From Bacillota bacterium (GTDB lineage: Bacteria > Bacillota_A > Clostridia > Lachnospirales > WQUN01), in contig WQTQ01000224.1 of assembly GCA_009786175.1 (NCBI GenBank), positions 1 through 36,451 of the forward strand: 36,451 bases of DNA, read 5' to 3'. The notes under the pieces are model-generated. The model was not told where the DNA came from and made no database searches. It was given only the letters and a program-made list of their open reading frames with translations. Positions 1 through 7,567 of this stretch are shown one piece after another; position 1 is the first letter of the stretch, and every line of letters begins with the position of its first letter. A program made the position numbers and the translations under genes.

Positions 1-801
1 ATGAACCCAAGACTCGGGAGATGGACTCAACCCGACCCGTTTTTCCACATGCGTTTTGGGCAGGCAAGAATGATGGGCAGCCCCAACGCCATAGCCCAGG
101 CGGGGAATTTGTTTCTCTTTACTATGAATAATCCCGTAGGATGGATGGATCCTACCGGACTGTTTGCTCAATGTGCGCTATGCTGTTGCGGCTTTATACC
201 TATACCATGGAGTCCACGCGCTACCAGCCCTTGGGATACATCTCGGAGAAATCCCAACGCACCTGTGAATCAAGAGAATGCTTCAAACTCGTCTAATACA
301 GTTACAACTCCGACTATTCATCCCGGGGTTATGGGTGCTTTGCAGCCCAGTGCAATAGGTGGCGGAATGGCAATTTCGGCTTTTCTGGCGTTTTGCCCAT
401 CATGGGCTGTGAAATTTTACAAAGCTGCTATAAAGTATATCCCAAAAGCAGGTCAACAAATAGTTAGTACTACAAGTCGGGCTTGGAATGCGGTTAGCGG
501 ACTGTTTAGCAGGGGCAGTGCAGATATTGTGTTTGGAAGTGCTACAAAATCTGCTCAAAAACTTGCAGACCAAATGGCTAGAAGAGGCTGGAATGAAAGT
601 TCTGTAATAAATACGATACGAAATCCTCACACGACTAGAGAAGCTTTCAATAGGGCAACAAATAATCCTGCAACTGCTTTTTTCAACAAAGACGGAAGCC
701 ATGTTATAGTTGATAATATAACTAGAGAAGTAATTCAGATAAGTAATAGACTTGGAGAATGGATTCCTGATTCTAGTATTATTAATCCATTCATACCATA
801 A
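1..801 (+). CDS. RHS polymorphic toxin, C-terminal part, with colicin E5-like tRNA nuclease tip (partial at window edge)
   Basis: This is the 3' end of an RHS-repeat toxin gene; the reading frame very probably enters from beyond the window, so the ATG at base 1 is not a real start. Residues 1-54 (NPRLGRWTQPDP, then NNPVGWMDPTGL) are the conserved end of the RHS core, where the variable toxin is cut off. Residues 115-150 form a hydrophobic linker. The last ~80 residues match the colicin E5 ribonuclease domain by eye: RGWNESSVINTIRNP at 195-209, NNPATAFF at 221-228, VIVDNITREVIQIS at 235-248 and W254-IPDSS. Colicin E5 cleaves the anticodon of queuosine-type tRNAs (Tyr, His, Asn, Asp); the same activity is inferred here. 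A candidate immunity gene follows 139 bases downstream, as expected for this class. Confidence is high for RHS and good for the E5-like fold. Confidence 0.85.
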   Translation: MNPRLGRWTQPDPFFHMRFGQARMMGSPNAIAQAGNLFLFTMNNPVGWMDPTGLFAQCALCCCGFIPIPWSPRATSPWDTSRRNPNAPVNQENASNSSNTVTTPTIHPGVMGALQPSAIGGGMAISAFLAFCPSWAVKFYKAAIKYIPKAGQQIVSTTSRAWNAVSGLFSRGSADIVFGSATKSAQKLADQMARRGWNESSVINTIRNPHTTREAFNRATNNPATAFFNKDGSHVIVDNITREVIQISNRLGEWIPDSSIINPFIP

Positions 802-940
802 AATGAAAATGCTAGTTAGCCAATTAACTGGATTTTGTCCTGCTAGTGAATGATAATTAATTCAAATTGGCTTACTATTTGGGCAAATAGGTAGTTAAAA
901 TGCAATGTTATCACCAAATAAAAATAAAGGTGGCAAGTTT

Positions 941-1402
941 ATGGTTATTTCTTTTTCGAATTTGTTAAGAGAAATCTCAAAAAGAGAGGAATCTAACGAA
1001 TGCTACTATAACATCGTCGAGTTAAGTAACAAATTAGAAAAGAGTGGTGTCTCTGACATTTCAATTGATGATGATTGTCTCATATCGCCATTTTATATTT
1101 GTGCAGAGGGTCGCACGTACGAAATGTATTGGTTGGACTTCTCAATAAGACATGTGGACAAGTCTAATATGGATGCCATTTTGTTAGAGAGAGCAAGGGG
1201 TGCTGTAGGAGAAGAGATAGTTAAAATGTTATATGTGGAAATAATACCTCCCAATGCAACATTCCCATCTGCAAAGCTACGAGATTATGCTAATTTCATT
1301 GCGCATTCTGATGAGGTGAAGGAGGATGTGATTTCTGCCTTTAAGAGATATTCAGAACATTTTGAATTTGACAAAAACAATCTATTCTTCGCTGTTTATT
1401 GA
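941..1402 (+). CDS. Candidate immunity protein for the RHS/E5-like toxin
   Basis: A 153-residue soluble, acidic protein that I do not recognise by family. The start is set at ATG 941 because AAGGTGG at 927-933 sits at a proper distance; an ATG at 905 in the same frame has no ribosome binding site. There is no signal peptide or membrane segment, consistent with a cytoplasmic antitoxin. It does not resemble the 83-residue colicin E5 immunity protein, so if it is the cognate antidote it belongs to another immunity family. The functional call rests only on position: it is the first gene after the toxin tip, on the same strand, with AT-rich composition like the toxin tip. It could instead be an unrelated cargo gene. 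Confidence 0.6.
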   Translation: MVISFSNLLREISKREESNECYYNIVELSNKLEKSGVSDISIDDDCLISPFYICAEGRTYEMYWLDFSIRHVDKSNMDAILLERARGAVGEEIVKMLYVEIIPPNATFPSAKLRDYANFIAHSDEVKEDVISAFKRYSEHFEFDKNNLFFAVY

Positions 1403-1590
1403 TAAATATGCATCTTCTGCAAAAAAATTCAAGTTATGAAACTATAAATCGTATTGTGATTTTTCATAATTACAGTCATTTTGTCTAATTTTCAAAAAAT
1501 CTCCAATGTAACAACCGGGTGAAGTGCTGGAGAGGATATCATAACTGGGATTTGGCACCACCATGACCAGAGTACTTGTGGAGTAAAAGG

Positions 1591-1633
1591 CTACCCCCTG
1601 ATATCATATTCGCAATGTGATATCAGGGGGTAG
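1591..1633. repeat. Palindromic repeat, long hairpin form, copy 1
   Basis: Sixteen-base arms (CTACCCCCTGATATCA at 1591-1606 and its exact complement at 1618-1633) flank an 11-base loop. Each arm ends in the self-complementary octamer TGATATCA. Same family as 11491-11532, 17227-17248 and 26159-26180. It lies in the 361-base gap between the immunity gene and the TetR gene, immediately left of a gene remnant. It has no strong T-run on the plus strand, so it is not an obvious terminator. Confidence 0.9.
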
Positions 1634-1642
1634 CCTGCGATT

Positions 1643-1671
1643 CCCAGAACATGCCTTCGTCATTGTTTATC
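1643..1671 (-). pseudogene. Remnant of the small gene found intact at 11552-11866
   Basis: Twenty-seven of 29 bases match 11623-11651. On the minus strand the frame reads INNDEGMFWE, against IDNDEGMFWG in the intact gene. The frame then runs into the palindrome and stops there, and nothing upstream of the fragment matches the rest of the gene. It is a deletion remnant of a paralogue or of a duplicated copy, and in both places the palindrome lies on the same (left) side. The rest of the 1403-1763 gap holds the palindrome, this fragment and the TetR promoter; 1403-1590 is AT-rich and nothing was recognised in it. Confidence 0.6.
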
Positions 1672-1700
1672 AATAAAAAAGAGCCATCACTCATTTTTTC

Positions 1701-1729
1701 TTGACAAACAATCCTTTTCCGTTTACTAT
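1701..1729 (+). promoter_or_regulatory. Sigma-A type promoter for the TetR-KTR genes
   Basis: TTGACA at 1701-1706, a 17-base spacer, then TACTAT at 1724-1729. It lies 44 bases before the TTG start and matches the vegetative consensus in 10 of 12 positions. No clear TetR palindrome is seen over it. Confidence 0.65.
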
Positions 1730-1772
1730 TAAAAACGACACGCGGCTCATTTAACTTCCGGAGGTGATTTTT

Positions 1773-2471
1773 TTGCCAAAAGTCAAGGAAGGATATTTTG
1801 AAGAAAAGAAAAATTCCATACTGGACGTTGCAGAAAAAATCTGCATGACAAAACCACTTAATAAAATAACTATGAAAGACATCATTACAGAATCGGGACT
1901 AAGTACCGGGGCTGTATACTCATCATTTTCAGATATTGATGAAATTATTATTGCATTAATTAATAGGCTAAGTAATGCGATAGATTTTGAGAGAATCATA
2001 AGCCAGGCACTGCAAGAAAATGATACTCCTGAAAAAAAGATAGAAAGTTTGTTAAACTGCCTTTTTGACCTTATCAAAGTATCTGCTGCTACTTACGGAA
2101 AAGTTATTTCCGAGGTAGATTTGCTTGCTATGGAAATGGATGAAGAGCGGGCAAAAAAATATACTGAAAATCTTGACACTGCCAGAGCAAATGAATATGT
2201 AGTAAACACATTAATTCAAGTGATAGAAGAATATATCACAGTCGGCTATTTTAAGCCTATGGTTTCTAAGGAAAGTATTTATTCAATGTTTCTTTCATTT
2301 TTTGATGGGTTAATAAGGACACTGTCATTAATGAGATGTAACTCAATTAATGATACACCCTTGATACCGGACTATGAAAAAGCAACATACGAAGAAGATG
2401 ATTTGCCTAAAGCTATATCAGCCTCCGTAATTTTTCTACTAAACCGCCAAAAGGAGGGCTTGAATGAATAA
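1773..2471 (+). CDS. TetR/AcrR-family transcriptional regulator
   Basis: A 232-residue one-component repressor. The N-terminal helix-turn-helix is clear: ILDVAEKICMTKPLNKITM, then DIITESGLSTGAVYSSFSD, the usual TetR recognition helix with SxGxxYxxF. The C-terminal ~150 residues are the helical ligand-binding and dimer domain. The start is TTG 1773, since GGAGGTGA at 1760-1767 gives a 5-base spacing; the in-frame GTG at 1764 lies inside that ribosome binding site. The stop overlaps the next gene by 8 bases, so the two are co-translated. By position it probably controls its own operon and perhaps the radical SAM/MFS genes beyond the terminator. The ligand is unknown. Confidence 0.88.
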   Translation: MPKVKEGYFEEKKNSILDVAEKICMTKPLNKITMKDIITESGLSTGAVYSSFSDIDEIIIALINRLSNAIDFERIISQALQENDTPEKKIESLLNCLFDLIKVSAATYGKVISEVDLLAMEMDEERAKKYTENLDTARANEYVVNTLIQVIEEYITVGYFKPMVSKESIYSMFLSFFDGLIRTLSLMRCNSINDTPLIPDYEKATYEEDDLPKAISASVIFLLNRQKEGLNE

Positions 2472-2637
2472 AATGAAATGGCTGCTATGCCCTATTTGTA
2501 ACAGCAAAACCAGACTTCAACTATTGGAAGATACTGTACTCGAGAACTTCCCGCTGCACTGTCCAAAGTGCAAGCAAACAAGCATCATTGAAGTAAAAAA
2601 ATTTATCATATCCGTTGTCAAAGAGCCGGTCGCATAG
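2464..2637 (+). CDS. Cysteine-rich KTR-domain small protein
   Basis: A 57-residue protein with two CxxC pairs (CPICNSKTR and CPKCKQ) that probably form a zinc ribbon, the hallmark of the Cys_rich_KTR family; the name-giving K-T-R is present after the first pair. The end (FIISVVKEPVA) also matches the family pattern as I know it. Start ATG 2464 is preceded by GGAGGG at 2453-2458, inside the end of the TetR gene; ATG 2473 is an alternative. These proteins are common beside TetR regulators and on mobile elements of Clostridia; their function is unknown. A terminator follows directly. Confidence 0.85.
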   Translation: MNKMKWLLCPICNSKTRLQLLEDTVLENFPLHCPKCKQTSIIEVKKFIISVVKEPVA

Positions 2638-2645
2638 ACGCAGAG

Positions 2646-2683
2646 CCGATAACTTGTTAATAATCACAGTTATCGGTTTTTTT
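2646..2683 (+). terminator. Rho-independent terminator after the TetR-KTR pair
   Basis: Perfect nine-base arms CCGATAACT (2646-2654) and AGTTATCGG (2668-2676) are followed by seven T at 2677-2683. It separates the TetR-KTR unit from the radical SAM gene. Confidence 0.8.
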
Positions 2684-2720
2684 ATTTCCAAAAACCAAGA
2701 ACCTAAAAGGAGGTATCACC

Positions 2721-2831
2721 ATGAGTGACACAACAATGAGAGAAAAGATTAAAACACTTGGCCTTGAGCTTGCTGCATTAAAATTCCTTCGCAGCAACCC
2801 GGAAAAGAACCTGCCTAAATTAATGAGTTAG
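2721..2831 (+). CDS. N-terminal 36 codons of the radical SAM gene, ended by an in-frame amber codon
   Basis: An ATG with an ideal ribosome binding site (AAAGGAGGT at 2706-2714) opens a frame of 36 codons that ends in TAG at 2829-2831. The frame continues without shift into the radical SAM protein at 2832. From memory, full-length relatives are ~460 residues and begin with the same kind of sequence (EKIK..G...A..FL..NPE.NLPKL), with a tryptophan at the position of this stop. A single TGG-to-TAG change would explain the split. Either the protein restarts at GTG 2832, or the codon is read through, or the gene is newly broken. It could also be annotated as an independent short peptide, but homology argues against that. 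Confidence 0.65.
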   Translation: MSDTTMREKIKTLGLELAALKFLRSNPEKNLPKLMS

Positions 2832-4100
2832 GTGGATAATGTTACACCGGCAAACCTATATGAAGCAGAACGCAGCTTTATCCGTAAAATCATCAACGAC
2901 CCCGGTAACGTATGGTACAAATTCATAATGAGTTTGTGGAGTGACGTGGACGATGACTGCCGGGCAACACTTTTCAACAACTTCATTATTAATGCGGGAA
3001 TCATAGGCGAACAACGTCAAGCGAAATCTAAAAAAATGCACAACTGCAATATACCTTGGGCAATCCTGATGGACCCCACAAGTGCCTGTAACCTAAAATG
3101 CACCGGCTGCTGGGCGGCAGAGTACGGAAATAATATGAGCATGAGCTTTGATGAACTAAATTCAATAATTCTTCAGGGCAAAGAATTAGGCACATATATG
3201 TACATCTATTCCGGCGGTGAACCGTTAATCCGCAAAGCCGACATCATTCGCTTATGCGAGGAACATAGCGACTGTATGTTTTTGGCCTTTACAAACGGCA
3301 CTCTTATTGACGAAGATTTTGCGACAGAAATGCTTAGAGTCAGAAATTTTGTTCCGGCTATATCCATCGAGGGTGATAAAACCCTTACGGATAGCAGGCG
3401 CGGTGATGGCACTTTTGACAAAGTTATGAACGCAATGAAGATTCTAAAAAAACGAAAATTAGTCTTTGGTGCATCCCTGTGTTACACCAGCCAAAACACA
3501 GAAATGATTGCCGGTGAAGAATTTTTCGACTTCCTTATTGAACAGGGATGCAAGTTTGCGTGGTTCTTTACCTATATGCCGGTAGGTGTTAGTGCGCCCA
3601 CAAATTTAATAGCAACTCCCGGACAACGGGAATACATGTACCACCAAATACGCAAGTACAGAAATAATCCCGAAACGGCGAAGCCATTATTTACAATGGA
3701 TTTTTGGAATGACGGCGAGTATGTAGGCGGATGTATTGCCGGTGGACGCTGCTACGCTCATATTAACGCCAACGGTGATGTTGAACCGTGTGCTTTTATT
3801 CATTATTCAGATTCTAATATCCGGGAGCATACATTGTTGGAAGCATACAAGCGTCCATTGTTCATGGCTTATAAAGCCGGGCAGCCATTTAACCAAAATC
3901 ATTTGTGGCCATGCCCACTGTTGGATAATCATGGTGCCTTAGCCGCAATGGTTCATTCAAGCGGTGCGCATTCAACCGAAATGGAACGGACAGAAAATGT
4001 TGATGATTTAACAGGGAAGTGCAAGATTGCCGCACAAAATTGGAAGCCTGTTGCAGACCGGCTTTGGGGCGAAGAATGCAACACTTGTATGCAAAAATAG
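2832..4100 (+). CDS. Radical SAM protein with SPASM-like C-terminal cysteines (main part of split gene)
   Basis: A 422-residue body of a radical SAM enzyme. The iron-sulfur and SAM motif CNLKCTGC has cysteines at 86, 90 and 93, followed by YSGGEPLI at ~126-133. The C-terminal part carries C301, C307, C320, C361, C397, C416 and C419, arranged like an auxiliary-cluster (SPASM-like) domain (GGCIAGGRC, DVEPCAFIHYSDSNIRE). GTG 2832 directly abuts the amber stop of the preceding 36 codons and has no ribosome binding site of its own, so any product depends on reinitiation or read-through. With the N-terminal piece the length is ~459, the usual family length. The substrate is unknown. The MFS pump starts 22 bases after the stop, suggesting the enzyme modifies or makes a compound that the pump handles. 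Confidence 0.88.
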   Translation: MDNVTPANLYEAERSFIRKIINDPGNVWYKFIMSLWSDVDDDCRATLFNNFIINAGIIGEQRQAKSKKMHNCNIPWAILMDPTSACNLKCTGCWAAEYGNNMSMSFDELNSIILQGKELGTYMYIYSGGEPLIRKADIIRLCEEHSDCMFLAFTNGTLIDEDFATEMLRVRNFVPAISIEGDKTLTDSRRGDGTFDKVMNAMKILKKRKLVFGASLCYTSQNTEMIAGEEFFDFLIEQGCKFAWFFTYMPVGVSAPTNLIATPGQREYMYHQIRKYRNNPETAKPLFTMDFWNDGEYVGGCIAGGRCYAHINANGDVEPCAFIHYSDSNIREHTLLEAYKRPLFMAYKAGQPFNQNHLWPCPLLDNHGALAAMVHSSGAHSTEMERTENVDDLTGKCKIAAQNWKPVADRLWGEECNTCMQK

Positions 4101-4122
4101 ACGAAAAGGGAGAAACAAAATT

Positions 4123-5367
4123 ATGGAACGGACAGTAACAACAATGTGGAACAAGAACTTTATCTTAATGGCCTTAGGGCAAATCATTGCTTTGTTTGGT
4201 AATGCGATGCTTCGTGCGGCTTTACCTTTTTACATTTTAATCATTAGCGGTTCGCCGGAGTTAATGGGGAGAGTAATGGCACTGTCTGTTATTCCCACAA
4301 TTATATTCAACCCATTTGGCGGCGCAATTGCAGACCGAGTTAATAAGAAAAAAATTATCGTTGTTCTTGATATGTTTGTTGCGATTGGTTCATTTGCTTA
4401 CTTATTGGCAATTGGACACCTATCAATGGTACCAATTACAGTGGTGGCGTTAATGCTGTTTTCCGCTGTTGCTTCAATGCTAGGTGCCGCTACCGATTCT
4501 GCTACGCCTTTACTTGTTCCCAAAAATCAATTAGTACGGGCAGTTTCGGTTATGACCGGGATATTTGCGCTGGCAGGAACACTTGGCCAGCCCCTTGGTG
4601 TTGTAATGTTAACCGAGTTTGGGATAAATTCCATGTTGCTTGTGGGTGGTATATGTTTTGCAGTTGGGGCTGTTATGAGAATGTTTATCACTGTCCCTGA
4701 TGTTGAACAAGAAAAAACGGGCAATATGGCAAAAATGCTTTTGGGCGATATTATTGAGGGTATAGTTTTTGTGGTTAAGGGTAAGCCCATTATTGGAAAA
4801 CTACTATTGGTTTTTGTTGTGTTTATGTTTTTCGCTCCATTTTTAGCATTTATAGGTCTTCCTGTAATATTTAAACAAACATTGGGTATAGATGATCGCT
4901 TATTTGCCATAGCTACAGGAATAATGGGAGCAGGTGGAGTAACAGGCGGATTATTGGCAGGTGTTTTGGGCAATAAGCTGCGCATCCAAAAGGGGCACTG
5001 GATGATAGTTCTTTATGGCATTTTTATAATTCCTATGGGTATTGCTGTTTTACTGTACTCTAATCTTACCCTTGCATTTGTCATAGCATCGGCAGGTTTG
5101 TTTGTTGGCGCAAATGCAATGAACATAGTAACAATTAAGCTGTACGCATTTGTTCAAAGCATTACTCCGGAAAGAAAGTTAGGAAAAATGATGGGGATTT
5201 TAGCGGCCGCCCCCTTGTTGGCGATGCCACTCGGCACATGGGTAGGCGGAATTACATTTGAGCGATTCTACGAGCATAATGCGGCTATTATTTTTGTGTT
5301 GGCTATTATATTTGTTTTAATCGGTCTGTTTTCACGATTTGTTTTCAAAAGTGTAGCTGCTAAATAA
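4123..5367 (+). CDS. MFS drug/macrolide-type efflux transporter (first paralogue)
   Basis: A 414-residue 12-helix major facilitator of the MFS_3 / macrolide-efflux type. It begins WNKNFILMALGQIIALFGNAMLR. The loop between helices 2 and 3 carries the A-like motif GGAIADRVNKKKI, and the central cytoplasmic loop lies near residues 185-215. Start ATG 4123 follows AAAGGGAGA (4105-4113). Co-transcription with the radical SAM gene is likely (22-base gap). It is closely similar along its length to the pump at 6294 (shared SPELMGRVMALS, GKMMG, LRIQKGH), pointing to duplication. Its 3' end overlaps the convergent MerR gene by 8 bases. The substrate is not predictable; drug or peptide export is the family norm. 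Confidence 0.88.
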   Translation: MERTVTTMWNKNFILMALGQIIALFGNAMLRAALPFYILIISGSPELMGRVMALSVIPTIIFNPFGGAIADRVNKKKIIVVLDMFVAIGSFAYLLAIGHLSMVPITVVALMLFSAVASMLGAATDSATPLLVPKNQLVRAVSVMTGIFALAGTLGQPLGVVMLTEFGINSMLLVGGICFAVGAVMRMFITVPDVEQEKTGNMAKMLLGDIIEGIVFVVKGKPIIGKLLLVFVVFMFFAPFLAFIGLPVIFKQTLGIDDRLFAIATGIMGAGGVTGGLLAGVLGNKLRIQKGHWMIVLYGIFIIPMGIAVLLYSNLTLAFVIASAGLFVGANAMNIVTIKLYAFVQSITPERKLGKMMGILAAAPLLAMPLGTWVGGITFERFYEHNAAIIFVLAIIFVLIGLFSRFVFKSVAAK

Positions 5368-6178
5368 TAAGCCTTAGTTCATACATTAATTGACTTACTT
5401 TAGTTTTACCAAGAAACAACTCCTCTGTTTCGACTATTATAAACGAATCCCTGCCATCTACTTGCTTCTTGAAAATTTCATTTGCGTTTTCTATTTGACT
5501 ACATTCGTCCTGTCTAAAGAAATATGTCCCGGCAGGAATGGTTATGGCATTTCTATGGGTAAAGTGTTTTGCTATTTCACAAAATCCATAGTAATTCACT
5601 TCTCCGTGGGAATGTTGGCACATATACCCCACATCCGGCAAAGGAATTAAGTCGTCAAATTTATCTATATCCGCTACGTTTTTTATGTATTTACCAAATA
5701 ATTCATGCGACATTTCCAAAATAACGGATTCGTGACGTTCAGTTATAGTTTGTCCGTATAGCTTAGTATAGTAGGATTTGTCTTCAATTTTTCTTGAGTA
5801 TATCTGTCCGACATCATACTGTCCTCTAAGTTCCATTTTTTGCAATATTTTCTCAAAGGCCTTTACGGCTGTAAGTAATAATTCAGACTTTCTCTCCATT
5901 GTTTCCATGCTTTGCTCAACAAAACTTTCAAAAGCAGTTATGTCATCTGTTTCTGCTACAACGGCAAACTCCTTTAGTGGAATATCAAGCTCAACACAAT
6001 TCTTTATTAAAACCACTAAAGTAGATTGGTTAAAAGAATAGTACCGATAACCTGTGTCAGGGTCGATATATGCAGGTCTTAGTATATTTTTCCGTTCATA
6101 GTAGTGCAACGCCCGTATCCCCACGCCTGTTAGTTTTGCCATTTCTCCAATAGTCAACAGCTCATTTTTATTGACCAT
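5360..6178 (-). CDS. MerR-family regulator with effector-binding C-terminal domain
   Basis: A 272-residue regulator. Residues ~8-75 form the winged helix-turn-helix of MerR proteins (LTIGEMAKLTGVGIRALHYYERKNIL, then DPDTGYRYY). A coiled-coil dimer helix follows (~80-125), then a ~150-residue C-terminal domain of the GyrI-like drug-binding kind (QHSHGEVNYYGF, IPAGTYFFRQDE). Start ATG 6178 is preceded by TGAGGAGAT on the minus strand; an upstream ATG at 6193 lacks a site. It is divergent from the second MFS pump with a textbook MerR operator between them, so it most likely activates that pump when a toxic compound binds, much as BmrR and BltR do. Its stop overlaps the end of the first pump gene. 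Confidence 0.9.
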   Translation of the reverse strand: MVNKNELLTIGEMAKLTGVGIRALHYYERKNILRPAYIDPDTGYRYYSFNQSTLVVLIKNCVELDIPLKEFAVVAETDDITAFESFVEQSMETMERKSELLLTAVKAFEKILQKMELRGQYDVGQIYSRKIEDKSYYTKLYGQTITERHESVILEMSHELFGKYIKNVADIDKFDDLIPLPDVGYMCQHSHGEVNYYGFCEIAKHFTHRNAITIPAGTYFFRQDECSQIENANEIFKKQVDGRDSFIIVETEELFLGKTKVSQLMYELRLII

Positions 6179-6208
6179 AAAAAATCTCCTCATTTCATAA
6201 ATTCTCTA

Positions 6209-6239
6209 TTGACTCTACACTTAGTGTAGGCATTATACT
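6209..6239 (+). promoter_or_regulatory. MerR-type operator-promoter for the second MFS pump
   Basis: TTGACT (6209-6214) and TATACT (6234-6239) are separated by 19 bases, the over-long spacer typical of MerR-activated promoters. The spacer holds a perfect six-base inverted repeat, CTACAC-TTA-GTGTAG (6215-6229). This predicts activation by DNA distortion by the MerR protein encoded at 5360-6178. Confidence 0.85.
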
Positions 6240-6251
6240 GATGATTGTCAA
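6223..6251 (-). promoter_or_regulatory. Promoter of the MerR gene, overlapping the operator
   Basis: On the minus strand TTGACA (6246-6251) and TACACT (6223-6228) are 17 bases apart. The -10 box lies inside the right arm of the operator, so MerR binding would also repress its own gene, the usual arrangement. Confidence 0.5.
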
Positions 6252-6293
6252 GGCAATTTATTGGCACAAAAATCATGTGAGGAGAAGGACATT

Positions 6294-7562
6294 ATGGAAC
6301 TGACAGTAACAAAGCTTTGGAACAAGAATTTTATTATGCTGACAATAGGGCAAGTTGTTTCCCTGTTTGCGAACGGAATACTTCGCTTTGCCATGCCGCT
6401 GTATATTTTATACGCAAGCGGTTCGCCGGAATTAATGGGCAGGGTAATGGCCTTATCTATTATTCCTACAATTTTAGTAAGCCCATTTGGGGGCGCACTT
6501 GCAGACCGGCTAAACAAGAAACGAGTCATTGTTTTTCTCGATTTCTTTACTGCCGCCATTACATTTGCATACCTATGGTCAATTGGCTTTTTATCTATCG
6601 TACCCCTTACGGTTTTAACGTTAATGTTGTATTCTGCTATAAAATCGGCAATTAGTTCTGCTACAGATGCCAGCTTTCCTTTAATTGTTCCGTCGGAAGA
6701 ATTGAGCCGTGCAAACTCCGTTAACATGTCAATAAACACTTTGTCTATGACGCTTGGTCCTTTGCTTGGCGGCATTCTTTTGGCCGAATTTGGACTTGAA
6801 TCAATATTGATTGTAAGCGGTATATGTTTAACATTTGCAGCAGTAATGGAATTGTTTATCCATATCCCAAAAGTTAAACAAGTATCAACAGGGAATATGT
6901 TTGCAGATGTTATAGGGGATATAGGTGACGGTATTCGTTTCGCAATAAAAAAACAACCGATTATGGCAAAAATGTTTTCATTAGCTATGGCAATTAATTT
7001 TATTCTTCCCGGTATAGCTTTTATCGGTATACCTGTACTTATCACACAAAACCTTGACATGAGTGAGCGCATGGTTGGCATTTCGCATTCAGTTATGGGT
7101 GCCGGTGGAGTAGTTGGCGGAATTGTAGGTGGTATTCTTGGACAGAAGCTGCGTATCCAAAAAGGACATTTGTTTTTTGTTGTTCTTGGAATACTTATAT
7201 TACCGATGGGGCTGGTATTTTTCGTGCCCACTCATACATTCCTTGCATATAGCACAATGACAGCAATGTTAATGTTGATGTTTGGTACAGTGACTATGTT
7301 TTCTATAACCGTTATGACATTCATCCAACACATAACTCCGTCGGAAATGCTTGGTAAAATGATGGGGCTCTTTATGACAGCTACACTTGTAGCGCAACCA
7401 TTAGGAAATTGGGTAGCCGGGTTTTTGTTTGAGCAGTTTGCCGACAACTCTTCGATTATCTTTTTTTCAGCTGCACTTTTGACTATCCTAACCGCGCTAT
7501 GGTCGCGTAAGCATTTCAAAGGCATACCTTTGGATTCGAAAATGGAAGCAAATAAGGAGTAA
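6294..7562 (+). CDS. MFS drug/macrolide-type efflux transporter (second paralogue)
   Basis: A 422-residue 12-helix facilitator of the same type as the pump at 4123, with roughly half of the residues identical by eye over the first 300. Shared landmarks include WNKNFI, SPELMGRVMALS, PFGGALADRLNKK, the glycine-rich stretch VMGAGGVVGG, LRIQKGH and a C-terminal GKMMG. ATG 6294 is chosen because GGAGAAGG at 6281-6288 precedes it; an in-frame TTG at 6261 lies upstream of that site. It is transcribed from the MerR-type promoter and is followed after 5 bases by the DUF4097 gene, likely in the same transcript. Export of the MerR ligand is the inferred role. Confidence 0.9.
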   Translation: MELTVTKLWNKNFIMLTIGQVVSLFANGILRFAMPLYILYASGSPELMGRVMALSIIPTILVSPFGGALADRLNKKRVIVFLDFFTAAITFAYLWSIGFLSIVPLTVLTLMLYSAIKSAISSATDASFPLIVPSEELSRANSVNMSINTLSMTLGPLLGGILLAEFGLESILIVSGICLTFAAVMELFIHIPKVKQVSTGNMFADVIGDIGDGIRFAIKKQPIMAKMFSLAMAINFILPGIAFIGIPVLITQNLDMSERMVGISHSVMGAGGVVGGIVGGILGQKLRIQKGHLFFVVLGILILPMGLVFFVPTHTFLAYSTMTAMLMLMFGTVTMFSITVMTFIQHITPSEMLGKMMGLFMTATLVAQPLGNWVAGFLFEQFADNSSIIFFSAALLTILTALWSRKHFKGIPLDSKMEANKE

Positions 7563-7567
7563 AAGTC

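Noticed and set aside
1501..1590. Possible further coding remnant left of palindrome copy 1
   Set aside because: Short open stretches exist and the bases just before the palindrome weakly resemble those before copy 2, but the similarity is too patchy to call a gene or a longer repeat.
2829..2831. Amber codon read as an inserted amino acid (such as pyrrolysine) in this organism
   Set aside because: TAG is the ordinary stop of several other genes here (ends at 4100, 10854, 21691 and 32323), so general recoding is unlikely; a point change or reinitiation is simpler.
6248..7231. Long 327-codon open frame on the minus strand
   Set aside because: It lies wholly opposite the second MFS pump gene, is rich in I, P, S and T as expected for the antisense of membrane helices, and has no ribosome binding site or family match.
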